Assembly: GCA_964555565.1 (NCBI GenBank)
Contig: CAZKTF010000095.1
Coordinates: 1-12,913 of the forward strand
Direction of reading: 5' to 3'
DNA: 12,913 nt
Source of the DNA: CAZKTF01 sp964555565
GTDB lineage: Bacteria; Planctomycetota; JAJSAM01; JAKLKS01
Under the pieces are notes generated by a model. The model was not told where the DNA came from. It was given only the letters and a program-made list of their open reading frames with translations, and searched no databases. A program made the translations under genes and the position numbers. The stretch's first letter is position 1. Every line of letters starts with the position of its first letter. This document shows, piece after piece, positions 1-6,184 of this stretch.

Positions 1-195
1 CTCCGACGTCCCTCCCTATGAGACTCCACCCCCTATGTCAGGAGGTCTGGACTCACCACGCAGACACGGAAGGAGCACGGAGGACGGCACCGACCGCTTG
101 CGCCCGATTCGCGACCACCGAGGGACTTCGACTCGCGGACTTACTTGCTGAATTGCGGACGTCCCCGATCTCCTTCTAGAGATGCGACAGGAGGA
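1..195. other. left-edge region without a supportable gene
   Basis: No gene can be supported here. All three minus-strand frames are closed by stops within the first 40 bases, so no minus-strand gene leaves the window. On the plus strand one frame is open from the edge to a TAG at 177-179 and another to a TGA at 149-151. Either could be the tail of a gene entering from the left and converging on the lipoprotein gene. The translations are Arg/Thr-rich and match nothing I recognise. No hairpin followed by a T-tract was found to terminate the minus-strand cluster. Confidence 0.4.
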
Positions 196-1071
196 TTAGC
201 GCCGATCTCGAAAAGGTCGTTCAGGACTGGAATCCCAACACACGCGGAACCCAATCCCCTCACTCCGCTCCTCATCCTCCGCGTCGTAGGTGAGCGCAGG
301 ACTCGTTCGCAATGGCTCCATGTAGAGACCCACTGCTCGATGCATGACTCTTGGCGCAGGCCCCTCCGCAGGGCTCCGGTATGGAGGGCCCTGCACCCAC
401 TCCAGCGCGCTGCCAAGTAAGTCCCAGAGGTCGTCAGGGGTCCGGTCCCCCGGATTCGACATGACGGGGCCATGAACAACGACGTCGATCTCCGCCGTTC
501 CGACCCCGCGGGAGGACGCATCCCGCCAGTCGTATTCCCCGCCCTTCGCGAGATGCTCCACAAGTCGCCCGGCGCATACCCACTCGGCCTCAGTGGGAAG
601 CCTCCCACAACGCCAAGCGCAGAAGCTGGCCGCCTCCGCGTTGGTGACGTTGACGACCGGATGTCTCGGGGTCGAGAACCGAGGCTGGGCGGGCACGCGC
701 CGGCCAGTGGCCTGACAGTACCGTAGATACTCCTCTACTGAGACTTCTGTTCGGCTGAAATAGACGATATGCCGATTCATTGCATCACGCTCTGCCTGGA
801 AGAAACGCTCCTCCGCACCATCATCTCTCCTCAAGAGATCCCGCTGTTGCGCCTCAAGATGGCCTATCTCCATCGGAGTTAGAATCCAACCGCCACCGAC
901 GATAACGCAGGGCTGCACTCCGTCGATCCTGACAACTCCATCCACGTGGGTTCCAGGGGGGGCACTGCTGCAGCCCGCCAGCGCCAACGTGATCGCGATG
1001 GTCCCGACGAGAGCTGCTTGTTCCATGCCACTCGCCAGCAGCTTCACGAGTCCCCAGACTCCGATAGACAT
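196..1071 (-). CDS. lipoprotein with formylglycine-generating-enzyme-like (SUMF1/FGE-sulfatase) domain
   Basis: 291 aa. The start is the ATG at 1071, because the upstream gene stops at 1075-1073 giving TAG-A-ATG, which suggests translational coupling. An in-frame ATG at 1026 is possible but lacks a ribosome site and a basic n-region. Residues about 16-34 form a lipoprotein signal ending in the lipobox LALAGC (Cys34), so the mature protein should be lipid-anchored. Residues about 99-280 match the FGE-sulfatase fold (Pfam PF03781): SRTEVSVEEYLRYC, then HPVVNVTNAEAASFCAW, GRLPTEAEW (156-164), LLGSALEW (218-225) and a final GFRVCW (274-279). FGE oxidises a cysteine of sulfatases, but most bacterial relatives with this fold are non-catalytic binding or scaffold proteins, and no sulfatase lies nearby. 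The usual 'GNVWEW' is changed to GSALEW. I am confident of the fold and unsure of any enzymatic activity. Base composition is lower in GC than downstream genes, suggesting an accessory gene. Confidence 0.8.
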   Translation of the reverse strand: MSIGVWGLVKLLASGMEQAALVGTIAITLALAGCSSAPPGTHVDGVVRIDGVQPCVIVGGGWILTPMEIGHLEAQQRDLLRRDDGAEERFFQAERDAMNRHIVYFSRTEVSVEEYLRYCQATGRRVPAQPRFSTPRHPVVNVTNAEAASFCAWRCGRLPTEAEWVCAGRLVEHLAKGGEYDWRDASSRGVGTAEIDVVVHGPVMSNPGDRTPDDLWDLLGSALEWVQGPPYRSPAEGPAPRVMHRAVGLYMEPLRTSPALTYDAEDEERSEGIGFRVCWDSSPERPFRDRR

Positions 1072-1072
1072 T

Positions 1073-2317
1073 CTAGTCCCCGCTCCATCGGGTGGCGAAT
1101 CGCGGAAGCCCTTCAAAGATCCCCTTGGCGGTCGAACGAGATGGCCCATTGGGGGACGCTACCGCGAGAGACGATGCCTGAGTGACCGGATCCGCCGAAC
1201 GGGTCGCAGAAACGCTCCCCATGTCGAACGAGGCACGCTGTTCCATTTCGGCACCGTCCCTCGAACCACTCCCGTCCGCACCGGCCTTCTCTTCCTTCTT
1301 GGGTTCCTCAGGTTCCGTAGCAGTCGCAGTGTCGGGGGGAGGTTCCTGCTGTTGATCGAGAGGAGTCGGCGTGCCTGGCTTCCGCGACGTAATCAACGCG
1401 TAGAGTGTCGGTGTTAGCTCGTAAGGGATCAGGGACGGGTCGTCTACTTCAGCACAGTGCCGGGGCTTTGGCTTCCACACAAATCTGGCTGTCGCTCCTG
1501 GCATCTTTGCGCCCTCAGCCCAGTCCTTCTTCATGACTAGCCCGAAGGTCCATCGGCGGTCGGATGGCTTCACTTCTCCAGCCTTGTCGTACACCCTCGG
1601 CTTACCCGAATGAGAACTCATCAGAGGATACTGATCGCCCTTGGTCATCCATTTCCTCTTCGAGAGACGAAGCTCGTAACTAAGTGAAATGTCGCCCCTG
1701 AGGCAACAAAAGTAATACTTGTCGTATCCTTTGGCGTCGGCCAAGCAGTCTTTGACAGAGAAACTACCGCCACTCTTTGTGAGAGTCCAGTACTCTTCGA
1801 CAGGTTTAGAACCTTGCCTGCGCGGCGCCCCTCGGCTGTCTTCCACCTTCCAGTTGTAGGTGCCGATCATCTGAAGAATCAAATTGGTGTCGTATGGAGC
1901 ATTCTCATCGGGAGGAAGATCCTTGGAGTCGATCAGGTATTCATTCTTCGTGAGCCATGCCAGGACCATGTCCTCTCTGCGGCGGCATACGCAGTAGTAG
2001 GGCACAGCGCCGGCATCAAGACTCGTGCATCCCCCATTCGCATGTTCCTGTGTCTTGAAGGCGATCTTTAGTTTGCCACCCTCTCCCCCTCCTTCCGCTC
2101 CGAACAGTGCGGTCGTGGAGTCTTGGCTGCGGGCTGAAACCTGGGCCTGTGAGGCATGACGTGCCGCTACGATCCTGTCGGCGGTTGCGGGGGCCATACT
2201 GGCGAGGCTGAAGGGGACTCGGGTGCCCGGGCCAACGACGGAGGGCATGCCTTCCGGCGATAGATCGCGGAACGTTCCCGGGCGATCATGGTCACATGCA
2301 CAGCCACTTCGCCGCAT
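1073..2317 (-). CDS. hypothetical protein, cysteine-containing, with acidic/proline-rich C-terminal linker
   Basis: 414 aa from the ATG at 2317, chosen because GGAGG sits 5 nt upstream. Longer starts at 2353 and 2422 and shorter ones at 2248 and 2197 are in frame. I do not recognise a family. Residues about 80-310 look like a folded core rich in aromatic and charged residues, with cysteines at 97, 109, 111, 191, 204, 205 and 288, including CVC and YYFCC. About 315-360 is low complexity: QQQEPPP followed by EPEEPKKEEK. The first 75 residues show no clear signal peptide, so export is uncertain. The gene lies 1 nt upstream of the FGE-like lipoprotein, so the two proteins may be co-translated and functionally linked. 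Many codons end in A or T, unlike the GC-saturated genes from 4.3 kb on. The frame is open and translationally coupled, which supports a real gene. Confidence 0.65.
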   Translation of the reverse strand: MRRSGCACDHDRPGTFRDLSPEGMPSVVGPGTRVPFSLASMAPATADRIVAARHASQAQVSARSQDSTTALFGAEGGGEGGKLKIAFKTQEHANGGCTSLDAGAVPYYCVCRRREDMVLAWLTKNEYLIDSKDLPPDENAPYDTNLILQMIGTYNWKVEDSRGAPRRQGSKPVEEYWTLTKSGGSFSVKDCLADAKGYDKYYFCCLRGDISLSYELRLSKRKWMTKGDQYPLMSSHSGKPRVYDKAGEVKPSDRRWTFGLVMKKDWAEGAKMPGATARFVWKPKPRHCAEVDDPSLIPYELTPTLYALITSRKPGTPTPLDQQQEPPPDTATATEPEEPKKEEKAGADGSGSRDGAEMEQRASFDMGSVSATRSADPVTQASSLAVASPNGPSRSTAKGIFEGLPRFATRWSGD

Positions 2318-2355
2318 CGTCCCCTCCGGAGGTCGAACTCGTCGGCAACCCATGT

Positions 2356-2383
2356 ATCCTAGCCTCGGCACGGCTCCGAACAA
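2356..2383 (-). promoter_or_regulatory. weak candidate sigma-70-like promoter for the 414-aa gene
   Basis: On the minus strand TTGTTC (2383-2378) and TAGGAT (2361-2356) are separated by 16 nt. Each matches its consensus only partly (3 of 6 and 4 of 6). The position, about 40 nt before the chosen ATG at 2317, would give a short leader with the GGAGG site. It may be chance, and the gene may instead be read through from upstream. Confidence 0.22.
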
Positions 2384-2405
2384 CTCCCAGGAGATGGCGC
2401 TCCGG

Positions 2406-2727
2406 CTACCCCGCCCTCCCAACGGCTCTAACGGCGAGGGCCACGCTCTCGTCCTGATTCACATCGATCCGGGCTCGGAGGTAGCGGCCGAGTCCGGTGA
2501 CCGTCCCTGTTGCGATCGTGCCGATGTTCGGGTGCTCGCATCCACGGTTGAGGTCCACGCACTCGCGGCCGTCGCTGCCGTCGCTGGTCTGGGGGGTTGT
2601 GACCAGCTGCTCGTCCACGATCTCAGTGGGAGTTGCGCAGACCTCATGCCACCACCATGCCGTCGAATGCCTTACGATTCAACTTGGTCTCCCCCCACGC
2701 ACCACCGCCCCGCCTCTGCCCCGTCAC
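2406..2727 (-). pseudogene. third, frameshifted copy of the small tandem protein family
   Basis: The part from 2681 down to the TAG at 2408-2406 is clearly homologous to the C-terminal two thirds of the gene at 2724-3086. Shared blocks include W-W-x-E-V-x-A-T, QTSD, VDLN, TGTVTGLGR and AVRxVGR. This frame is closed by a TGA at 2681-2679, and its only usable start is a GTG at 2618 inside the domain with no ribosome site. A GTG at 2727, overlapping the TGA of the previous gene as GTGA, begins an MTGQ-like N-terminus resembling MAGE, but in another frame that ends at 2644. One +1 shift between about 2681 and 2646 would join them. I therefore call a decayed copy; a sequencing error, a short functional protein or recoding are alternatives. 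The DNA differs from the intact copy at many synonymous sites, so the duplication is not recent. Confidence 0.6.
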
Positions 2728-3086
2728 CTCGATCTCCCGACCAGCCTTACCGCGAACGCCGCCGTCTCCCCCTGGGCGACGGAGATGCGCACGCGGAGCC
2801 AGCGGCCGAGGCCCGTGACGGTGCCCGTCGCGACGGTCCCGACGTCGGGGCTGGCGCCGCCGGGGTTGAGGTCCACCCAGTTGTGGCTGCCCAGGTCGTC
2901 GCTCGTCTGGAGGGTCATCGTCACCGGGTTGGTCACGACCCCGGGCAGCGTGGCGTAGACTTCGAGCCACCATGTCACCGTTGCCCAGTCCTTCGAGTCG
3001 ATGACCTGGGAGTAGTAGGTGGCCGGGCCCGCGGCCTTCCCGGGGAGCGCCCCCTGGGGGAACGGCTCGAAGTTCTCCCCTGCCAC
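2724..3086 (-). CDS. small beta-rich protein of unknown function, tandem copy 2
   Basis: 120 aa, GTG start at 3086, with a GGGGT element about 7 nt upstream. It begins MAGE like its neighbour at 3118-3468, and the start lies 31 nt after that gene's stop. Shared landmarks are TYYS (23-26), a W-containing segment, the LQTSDDL block (59-65), a 'GLGRWLRVRI' strand (92-101) and a C-terminal A-x-x-L-V-G-R. Alternating hydrophobic residues, Gly/Asn turns and no predicted helix suggest a beta-sandwich or jelly-roll domain of about 115 residues. There is no signal peptide, membrane segment or catalytic motif. Short proteins of this style (a 'strand then LRLKV strand' pattern) occur among virion-decoration or adhesin-like proteins, but I cannot assign a family. 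The gene is probably co-transcribed with its paralogues. Confidence 0.75.
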   Translation of the reverse strand: MAGENFEPFPQGALPGKAAGPATYYSQVIDSKDWATVTWWLEVYATLPGVVTNPVTMTLQTSDDLGSHNWVDLNPGGASPDVGTVATGTVTGLGRWLRVRISVAQGETAAFAVRLVGRSR

Positions 3087-3117
3087 GGTGGGACCCCGGG
3101 AGCCCTGGCAGCGTTCC

Positions 3118-3468
3118 CTAGGCGTCCCGGGCGACGGCCTTCGCCCAGAGCGTCCCGACGGCCGTGGCCCCGACGATGATGACCTTGAGCCGGAGGTAGC
3201 GGGAGGGGTTCGACTTGGAGATCTGGGCCACGGTCCCGGCGGTGAGGGACGATGCGGTGCCGATGGCCGTCCAGGAGAGCAGGTCGCTGCTCTCCTCGAG
3301 CTGCGCCGTCGCGGTCCCGGACCCGATGATCCGGACGAGCAGGATCTCGACCTCGACCTGCTTCCACGAGGTCACGTCGTAGGGGTCGCTGTAGTAGGTC
3401 GTGCCCGGGCTGGCGTCGCCCGCCAGCGAGGTGTACTTCGAGAAGAAGACGATGGTCTCGCCCGCCAC
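3118..3468 (-). CDS. small beta-rich protein of unknown function, tandem copy 1
   Basis: 116 aa, GTG start at 3468 with a strong GGGAGG ribosome site 6 nt upstream. It is paralogous to the gene at 2724-3086: MAGE start, TTYYS (23-27), YDVTSW (30-35), ESSDLLSW (59-66) and the strand SRYLRLKVIIVG (89-100), with an A-K-A-V-A-R C-terminus. The paralogues are clearly divergent, so each has been kept under selection for some time. The sequence is all-beta in character with no export signal. It follows the 187-aa gene after an 84-nt gap containing a small GGGCCC hairpin. The function is unknown. The tandem family suggests subunits of a multimer or interchangeable decoration domains, which is inference. 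Confidence 0.75.
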   Translation of the reverse strand: MAGETIVFFSKYTSLAGDASPGTTYYSDPYDVTSWKQVEVEILLVRIIGSGTATAQLEESSDLLSWTAIGTASSLTAGTVAQISKSNPSRYLRLKVIIVGATAVGTLWAKAVARDA

Positions 3469-3481
3469 GGTGTGCCTCCCG

Positions 3482-3496
3482 GGGCCCTGTGGGCCC
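3482..3496 (-). repeat. GGGCCC/GGGCCC hairpin next to the ribosome site of tandem copy 1
   Basis: Two GGGCCC palindromes separated by 3 nt can form a 6-bp hairpin in the transcript, ending 1-2 nt before the GGGAGG ribosome site of the gene starting at 3468. It could tune translation or slow RNA decay between the first and second genes of the cluster. In GC-rich DNA it may equally be chance. Confidence 0.25.
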
Positions 3497-3552
3497 GCAT
3501 TCCTGGTCTCGATGCGCCTCCGACCAGAAGGGCCCGCCGATCGCGCCTTGTC

Positions 3553-4116
3553 TCACCCGCCCGCGGAATCTCCCGACCAGCCCCGCATCGCCGAGGCGAA
3601 GAGGCTCCTGAGCGCCGGGTCCTCACGAGCCTCCGCGATGCGACGACCGAGGGTCGCCCGGGAGCGCCCATCCTCGGCGAGTTCATCGAGCGGGGTACCG
3701 GCGGATGACCGGGCGAGCGCGCGGAGATCCTCCGGCGCGAGGGCGCTGCCGACCCGATCGAGGACCCCTTCCAGGACGGCGAGGCTCTCACGCGAGACGA
3801 CGGCGGCGGCGGGGTCCTCCGACGAGCGCGGCCGCGAGGCCGCGACGGCCTGCCTCTCGCCGAGGCGCGTCTCCGCCAGGTGGAAGTGCGAGGCCGCACC
3901 GGTCATGTCGCGGAAGGTCGGAGAGGTGTCGGTCGGTCGGCTGTGCCCCTTCCTGCCCAGGAAGGGCTTCTCGACCCAGTCCGAGGCGAGGAAGTCGGCG
4001 TCCAGCCCCCTCACCCCTCGGGAACTCAACCGTCTCGCCATGTCCTGCACGACGCGCGTGAGGTCGTCCGACTTCCTTCCACGGAACCCGGGCCTCGGCT
4101 CTCCCCCTGCGGGCAT
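3553..4116 (-). CDS. hypothetical protein, first gene of the minus-strand cluster
   Basis: 187 aa from the ATG at 4116, chosen because GGAGGGGGG lies 3 nt upstream and because a longer in-frame start at 4209 would add only Arg/Gly/Pro-rich residues. I recognise no family. The N-terminal half (residues 1-75) is basic and contains DDLTRVVQDMARRL, GLDADFLASDWVEKPF and a GRKGHSRP segment. The C-terminal half (about 105-178) reads as amphipathic helices, for example SLAVLEGVLDRVGSAL, and is Ala/Arg/Glu-rich. No signal peptide, membrane helix or metal site is visible. It heads a run of same-strand genes (tandem small beta proteins, 414-aa protein, FGE-like lipoprotein) behind a good promoter at 4233-4260, so it may be a cytoplasmic partner or regulator of that set. 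Confidence is good that it is coding and low for any role. Confidence 0.65.
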   Translation of the reverse strand: MPAGGEPRPGFRGRKSDDLTRVVQDMARRLSSRGVRGLDADFLASDWVEKPFLGRKGHSRPTDTSPTFRDMTGAASHFHLAETRLGERQAVAASRPRSSEDPAAAVVSRESLAVLEGVLDRVGSALAPEDLRALARSSAGTPLDELAEDGRSRATLGRRIAEAREDPALRSLFASAMRGWSGDSAGG

Positions 4117-4163
4117 GGTCCCCCCCTCCGGATCCGCGAGGGGAGTCCCCGCACGCCTCCCCG

Positions 4164-4183
4164 CCCCGGGTCCCCGCCCGGGG
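4164..4183. repeat. inverted repeat CCCCGGG-6-CCCGGGG in the leader of the minus-strand cluster
   Basis: A perfect 7-bp inverted repeat with a 6-nt loop lies between the predicted promoter at 4233-4260 and the start codon at 4116. It could be an operator or a leader-RNA hairpin. No T-tract follows in either direction, so it does not resemble a simple intrinsic terminator. Confidence 0.3.
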
Positions 4184-4194
4184 TCGCGGAGGGT

Positions 4195-5247
4195 GTGCTC
4201 CCCTCGCACCTCGCTCCAGTCTCTTGCACCGATTCATACCCCGGGCGAAGCGCGCGTCAAGGGGAGGCCGCGGAGCCCGGGCGACTCCAGGGATCGCCAC
4301 CCACGGCGCCGGGGGTCGCGGAGGCGCTCCGGGTCCCGGCGCTCGCGCGCCAGAGGGTCGCCGCGGGGGCGTCGCTGCCGGCCGGCGGGGCGCTCCTCCT
4401 CGCGGGCATCGCCGACCCCTCGGGCGGCGGGCGGGGCCACCTGGCCCTCGTCCTCCGCGCGGGAGAGGCCCCCCCGGGGGCCGGCGGCCTGGTCCCGCCC
4501 CCCGCGGGGCTCTACCTCCCCCTCGGGGACCTCGCGGCGCGGGCGCCGGACCTCGCGGGTCCCCTCTCCCCGCGGCCCGTCGCGGACCCGCGCGCCACCC
4601 GGGCCGAGGCGATCCGGCAGTGGCTCGAGCGGCGCGGGGAGGCGGGGCCGCGCGTCCTCCTCGACGGCGGCGGGTTCCGGGTGGCCTCGGAGGGGGCGGC
4701 CGGGACGGCGGTCTCCCGCGACCTCGAGCGGCTCGTCGCGGCCGCGGCCCCGCTGCCGGTGACGGTGCGCGCCTACTCCCTCGACGCCACGGCGGAGCGG
4801 GCCCTGCTGCGCGACCTCCGCGTCGAGGAGCGGCTCGGCGAAGCGGTCGTCGCGCGCGTGCAGGGCGAGAGGCGGCGCACCGGGCGGCTCCTCCTCGAGG
4901 GAGGGAAGAGCCGCTTCCCCCTCGGCGAGGGCGGCCCGGCGGGGTGCGTCCCCGGGCCGCGCGTGGCCTTCGCGCGCACCGAGGGGACGACCGCAGCCGG
5001 GAGCGCGCGCCTCGCGGGCGTCGAGGTGGGCGTGCGCCCCTGGCCCGGGGACGCCCCCGGGGAGACCGGGCTCTGGATCGACCTCTCCCTCCAGCGCCCC
5101 GGCGCCGAGGGGCCGTCCTGGTGGTCGCTGCGCACCGCGCTCGCCGCGGACGCGACGCTCCTGATCGTGGGGATCCCCAACCCCTTCGCCGACGCGCCGG
5201 AGCGCCCGCGCGTCGCGATCCTCATCGACGTCGAACCCGCGAAGTAG
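4195..5247 (+). CDS. secretin-like repeat protein, start uncertain, probably 5'-truncated
   Basis: From about 4310 to the TAG at 5245-5247 almost every codon ends in G or C, the mark of a real gene here. No good start exists: the best in-frame candidate is the GTG at 4195 (350 aa, GGAGG only 2 nt upstream), and the first 38 or so residues from it lack this codon bias. Numbered from 4195, residues 53-90 (QRVAAGASLPAGGALLLAGI, then HLALVLRAG) and 309-350 (LRTALAADATLLIVGIPNPF, then RVAILIDVEPAK) look like two copies of the element 'polar strand, LPxGGTLLLGGI, hydrophobic strand' found near the C-terminus of secretin and GspD-like domains. The middle (135-240) is charged. No signal peptide is visible, so the N-terminal part of an exported protein may be lost. 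It lies 109 nt upstream of rph on the same strand. The secretin resemblance is suggestive, not proven. Confidence 0.55.
   Translation: MLPSHLAPVSCTDSYPGRSARQGEAAEPGRLQGSPPTAPGVAEALRVPALARQRVAAGASLPAGGALLLAGIADPSGGGRGHLALVLRAGEAPPGAGGLVPPPAGLYLPLGDLAARAPDLAGPLSPRPVADPRATRAEAIRQWLERRGEAGPRVLLDGGGFRVASEGAAGTAVSRDLERLVAAAAPLPVTVRAYSLDATAERALLRDLRVEERLGEAVVARVQGERRRTGRLLLEGGKSRFPLGEGGPAGCVPGPRVAFARTEGTTAAGSARLAGVEVGVRPWPGDAPGETGLWIDLSLQRPGAEGPSWWSLRTALAADATLLIVGIPNPFADAPERPRVAILIDVEPAK
4233..4260 (-). promoter_or_regulatory. sigma-70-like promoter of the minus-strand cluster
   Basis: On the minus strand TTGACG (4260-4255) and TATGAA (4238-4233) are separated by 16 nt; both are close to the TTGACA/TATAAT consensus. 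They stand out as an AT-rich island in very GC-rich surroundings. Transcription would begin near 4226, giving a leader of about 110 nt that holds the inverted repeat at 4164-4183 before the ATG at 4116. Its presence argues that the plus-strand frame is non-coding here. Confidence 0.55.
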
Positions 5248-5267
5248 GCGCGCGCGCGCCGCGCGCC
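5247..5267 (+). terminator. GC hairpin at the stop codon, possible weak terminator
   Basis: GGCGCGCG (starting at the last base of the TAG) and CGCGCGCC form an 8-bp stem with a 5-nt loop. No T-run follows, so intrinsic termination would be weak and rph could be reached by read-through. Confidence 0.25.
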
Positions 5268-5287
5268 GGTGGTGAACCGTCTCGCCG

Positions 5288-5320
5288 CCTTCGTGCCTTC
5301 GTGGTTCCGCCTTTCCGCCT
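5288..5320. repeat. two adjacent 8-bp tandem doublets upstream of rph
   Basis: CCTTCGTG occurs twice without a gap (5288-5295, 5296-5303). After a single G, TTCCGCCT occurs twice without a gap (5305-5312, 5313-5320). The block is in the 109-nt spacer before rph. It may be a dispersed intergenic repeat of this genome or a regulatory array; a single window cannot tell. Confidence 0.5.
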
Positions 5321-5356
5321 CCGGGCGATGTCGGATCCGCGCGCTAGTCTCACGGC

Positions 5357-6109
5357 GTGACCGCCCGAACGAGCCGCGCGGGCGCGGGCGGGAGCGGTGG
5401 GAGACGGCGGGACGGGCGCCGGCCCGACGCGCTCCGCCCGGTCCGGATCACGCGCGGGTTCACCGAGTACGCGCCCGGGTCCGTGCTCTACGAGTGCGGC
5501 CGCACGCGGGTCCTCTGCACGGCCACGGTCGAGGAGCGGGTGCCCGAGTTCCTCCTCGGCCGCGGGGGCGGCTGGGTGACCGCGGAGTACGGGATGCTCC
5601 CGTCCTCCACCCCCGGCCGCAAGGCGCGTCCCTCGGCCAAGGGCCGGGCGGACGGGCGCGAGGTCGAGATCCAGCGGATCCTCGGGCGCGCGCTCCGGGC
5701 CGTGGTGGACCTGGAGGCCCTCGGGTCCCGCACCGTCTGGATCGACGTGGACGTCCTCCAGGCCGACGGGGGGACGCGCACCGCGGGCGTCACGGGCGCC
5801 TGGCTCGCGCTCCGCGACGCGGTGGCGGACCTCCGCCGCCGGGGCCTCCTCGCGCGGGACCCGCTCCGGGGCCAGGTGGCCGCGGTCTCGGTCGGGATCG
5901 TGGGCGGGCGGCCGCTCCTCGACCTCGACTACTCCGAGGACGCGGGCGCCGAGGTCGATCTCAACGTGGTCCTCACGGCGAAGGGGGAGTTCGTCGAGGT
6001 CCAGGGGACCGGCGAGCGCCGGGGCTTCACCCGGGAGGAGCTGGACTCCCTGCTCCGCCTCGCGCGGAAGGGCTGCGCCTCGCTCCACGCGCTGCAGGGG
6101 AAGGCGTAG
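5357..6109 (+). CDS. rph: ribonuclease PH (tRNA 3'-end phosphorolytic exoribonuclease)
   Basis: 250 aa. RNase PH uses phosphate to trim nucleotides after the CCA end of tRNA precursors, releasing nucleoside diphosphates, and acts as a hexameric ring in the cytoplasm. Visible family landmarks: RRDGRRPDALRPV (17-29), CGRTRVLCTATVEERVP (47-63), EYGMLPSST (78-86), the GRxxEIQRILGRALRAVVDL segment (here RADGREVEIQ onward, about 97-119) and the phosphate-site LQADGGTRTAGVTGAW (134-149). The C-terminal strand-rich part LLDLDYSEDAGAEVDLNVV (187-205) and GEFVEVQGTGE (210-220) is complete, and length is normal for the family. The start is the GTG at 5357; no other in-frame start precedes the conserved region, though no clear ribosome site is seen. 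The first 16 residues are a Gly/Arg-rich extension beyond most homologues. It is a core gene, probably ancestral sequence flanking the accessory DNA to the left. Confidence 0.95.
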   Translation: MTARTSRAGAGGSGGRRRDGRRPDALRPVRITRGFTEYAPGSVLYECGRTRVLCTATVEERVPEFLLGRGGGWVTAEYGMLPSSTPGRKARPSAKGRADGREVEIQRILGRALRAVVDLEALGSRTVWIDVDVLQADGGTRTAGVTGAWLALRDAVADLRRRGLLARDPLRGQVAAVSVGIVGGRPLLDLDYSEDAGAEVDLNVVLTAKGEFVEVQGTGERRGFTREELDSLLRLARKGCASLHALQGKA

Positions 6110-6184
6110 CGGCCCCGGGGGTACCTCCGCTCCGGCCATTCACGCCGTGTACGATCGGTCCGGGGCCACGAGGGGGGGGACCGG

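Noticed and set aside
196..480. FGE-like C-terminus as a variable region of a diversity-generating retroelement
   Set aside because: SUMF1/C-type-lectin folds are typical DGR targets, but no reverse transcriptase or near-identical template repeat is present in the window.
2406..4116. Prophage remnant
   Set aside because: The small beta-rich proteins recall virion decoration proteins, but no capsid, portal, terminase, tail or integrase gene is present.
2223..4762. Long plus-strand frames opposite the minus-strand cluster
   Set aside because: They are Arg/Pro/Ser-rich and lack ribosome sites, while the minus-strand frames show paralogy between copies and good ribosome sites.
6110..6184. Terminator or promoter between rph and the kinase
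   Set aside because: Only a short GC palindrome and an isolated TACGAT were seen, with no T-tract and no matching -35 element.
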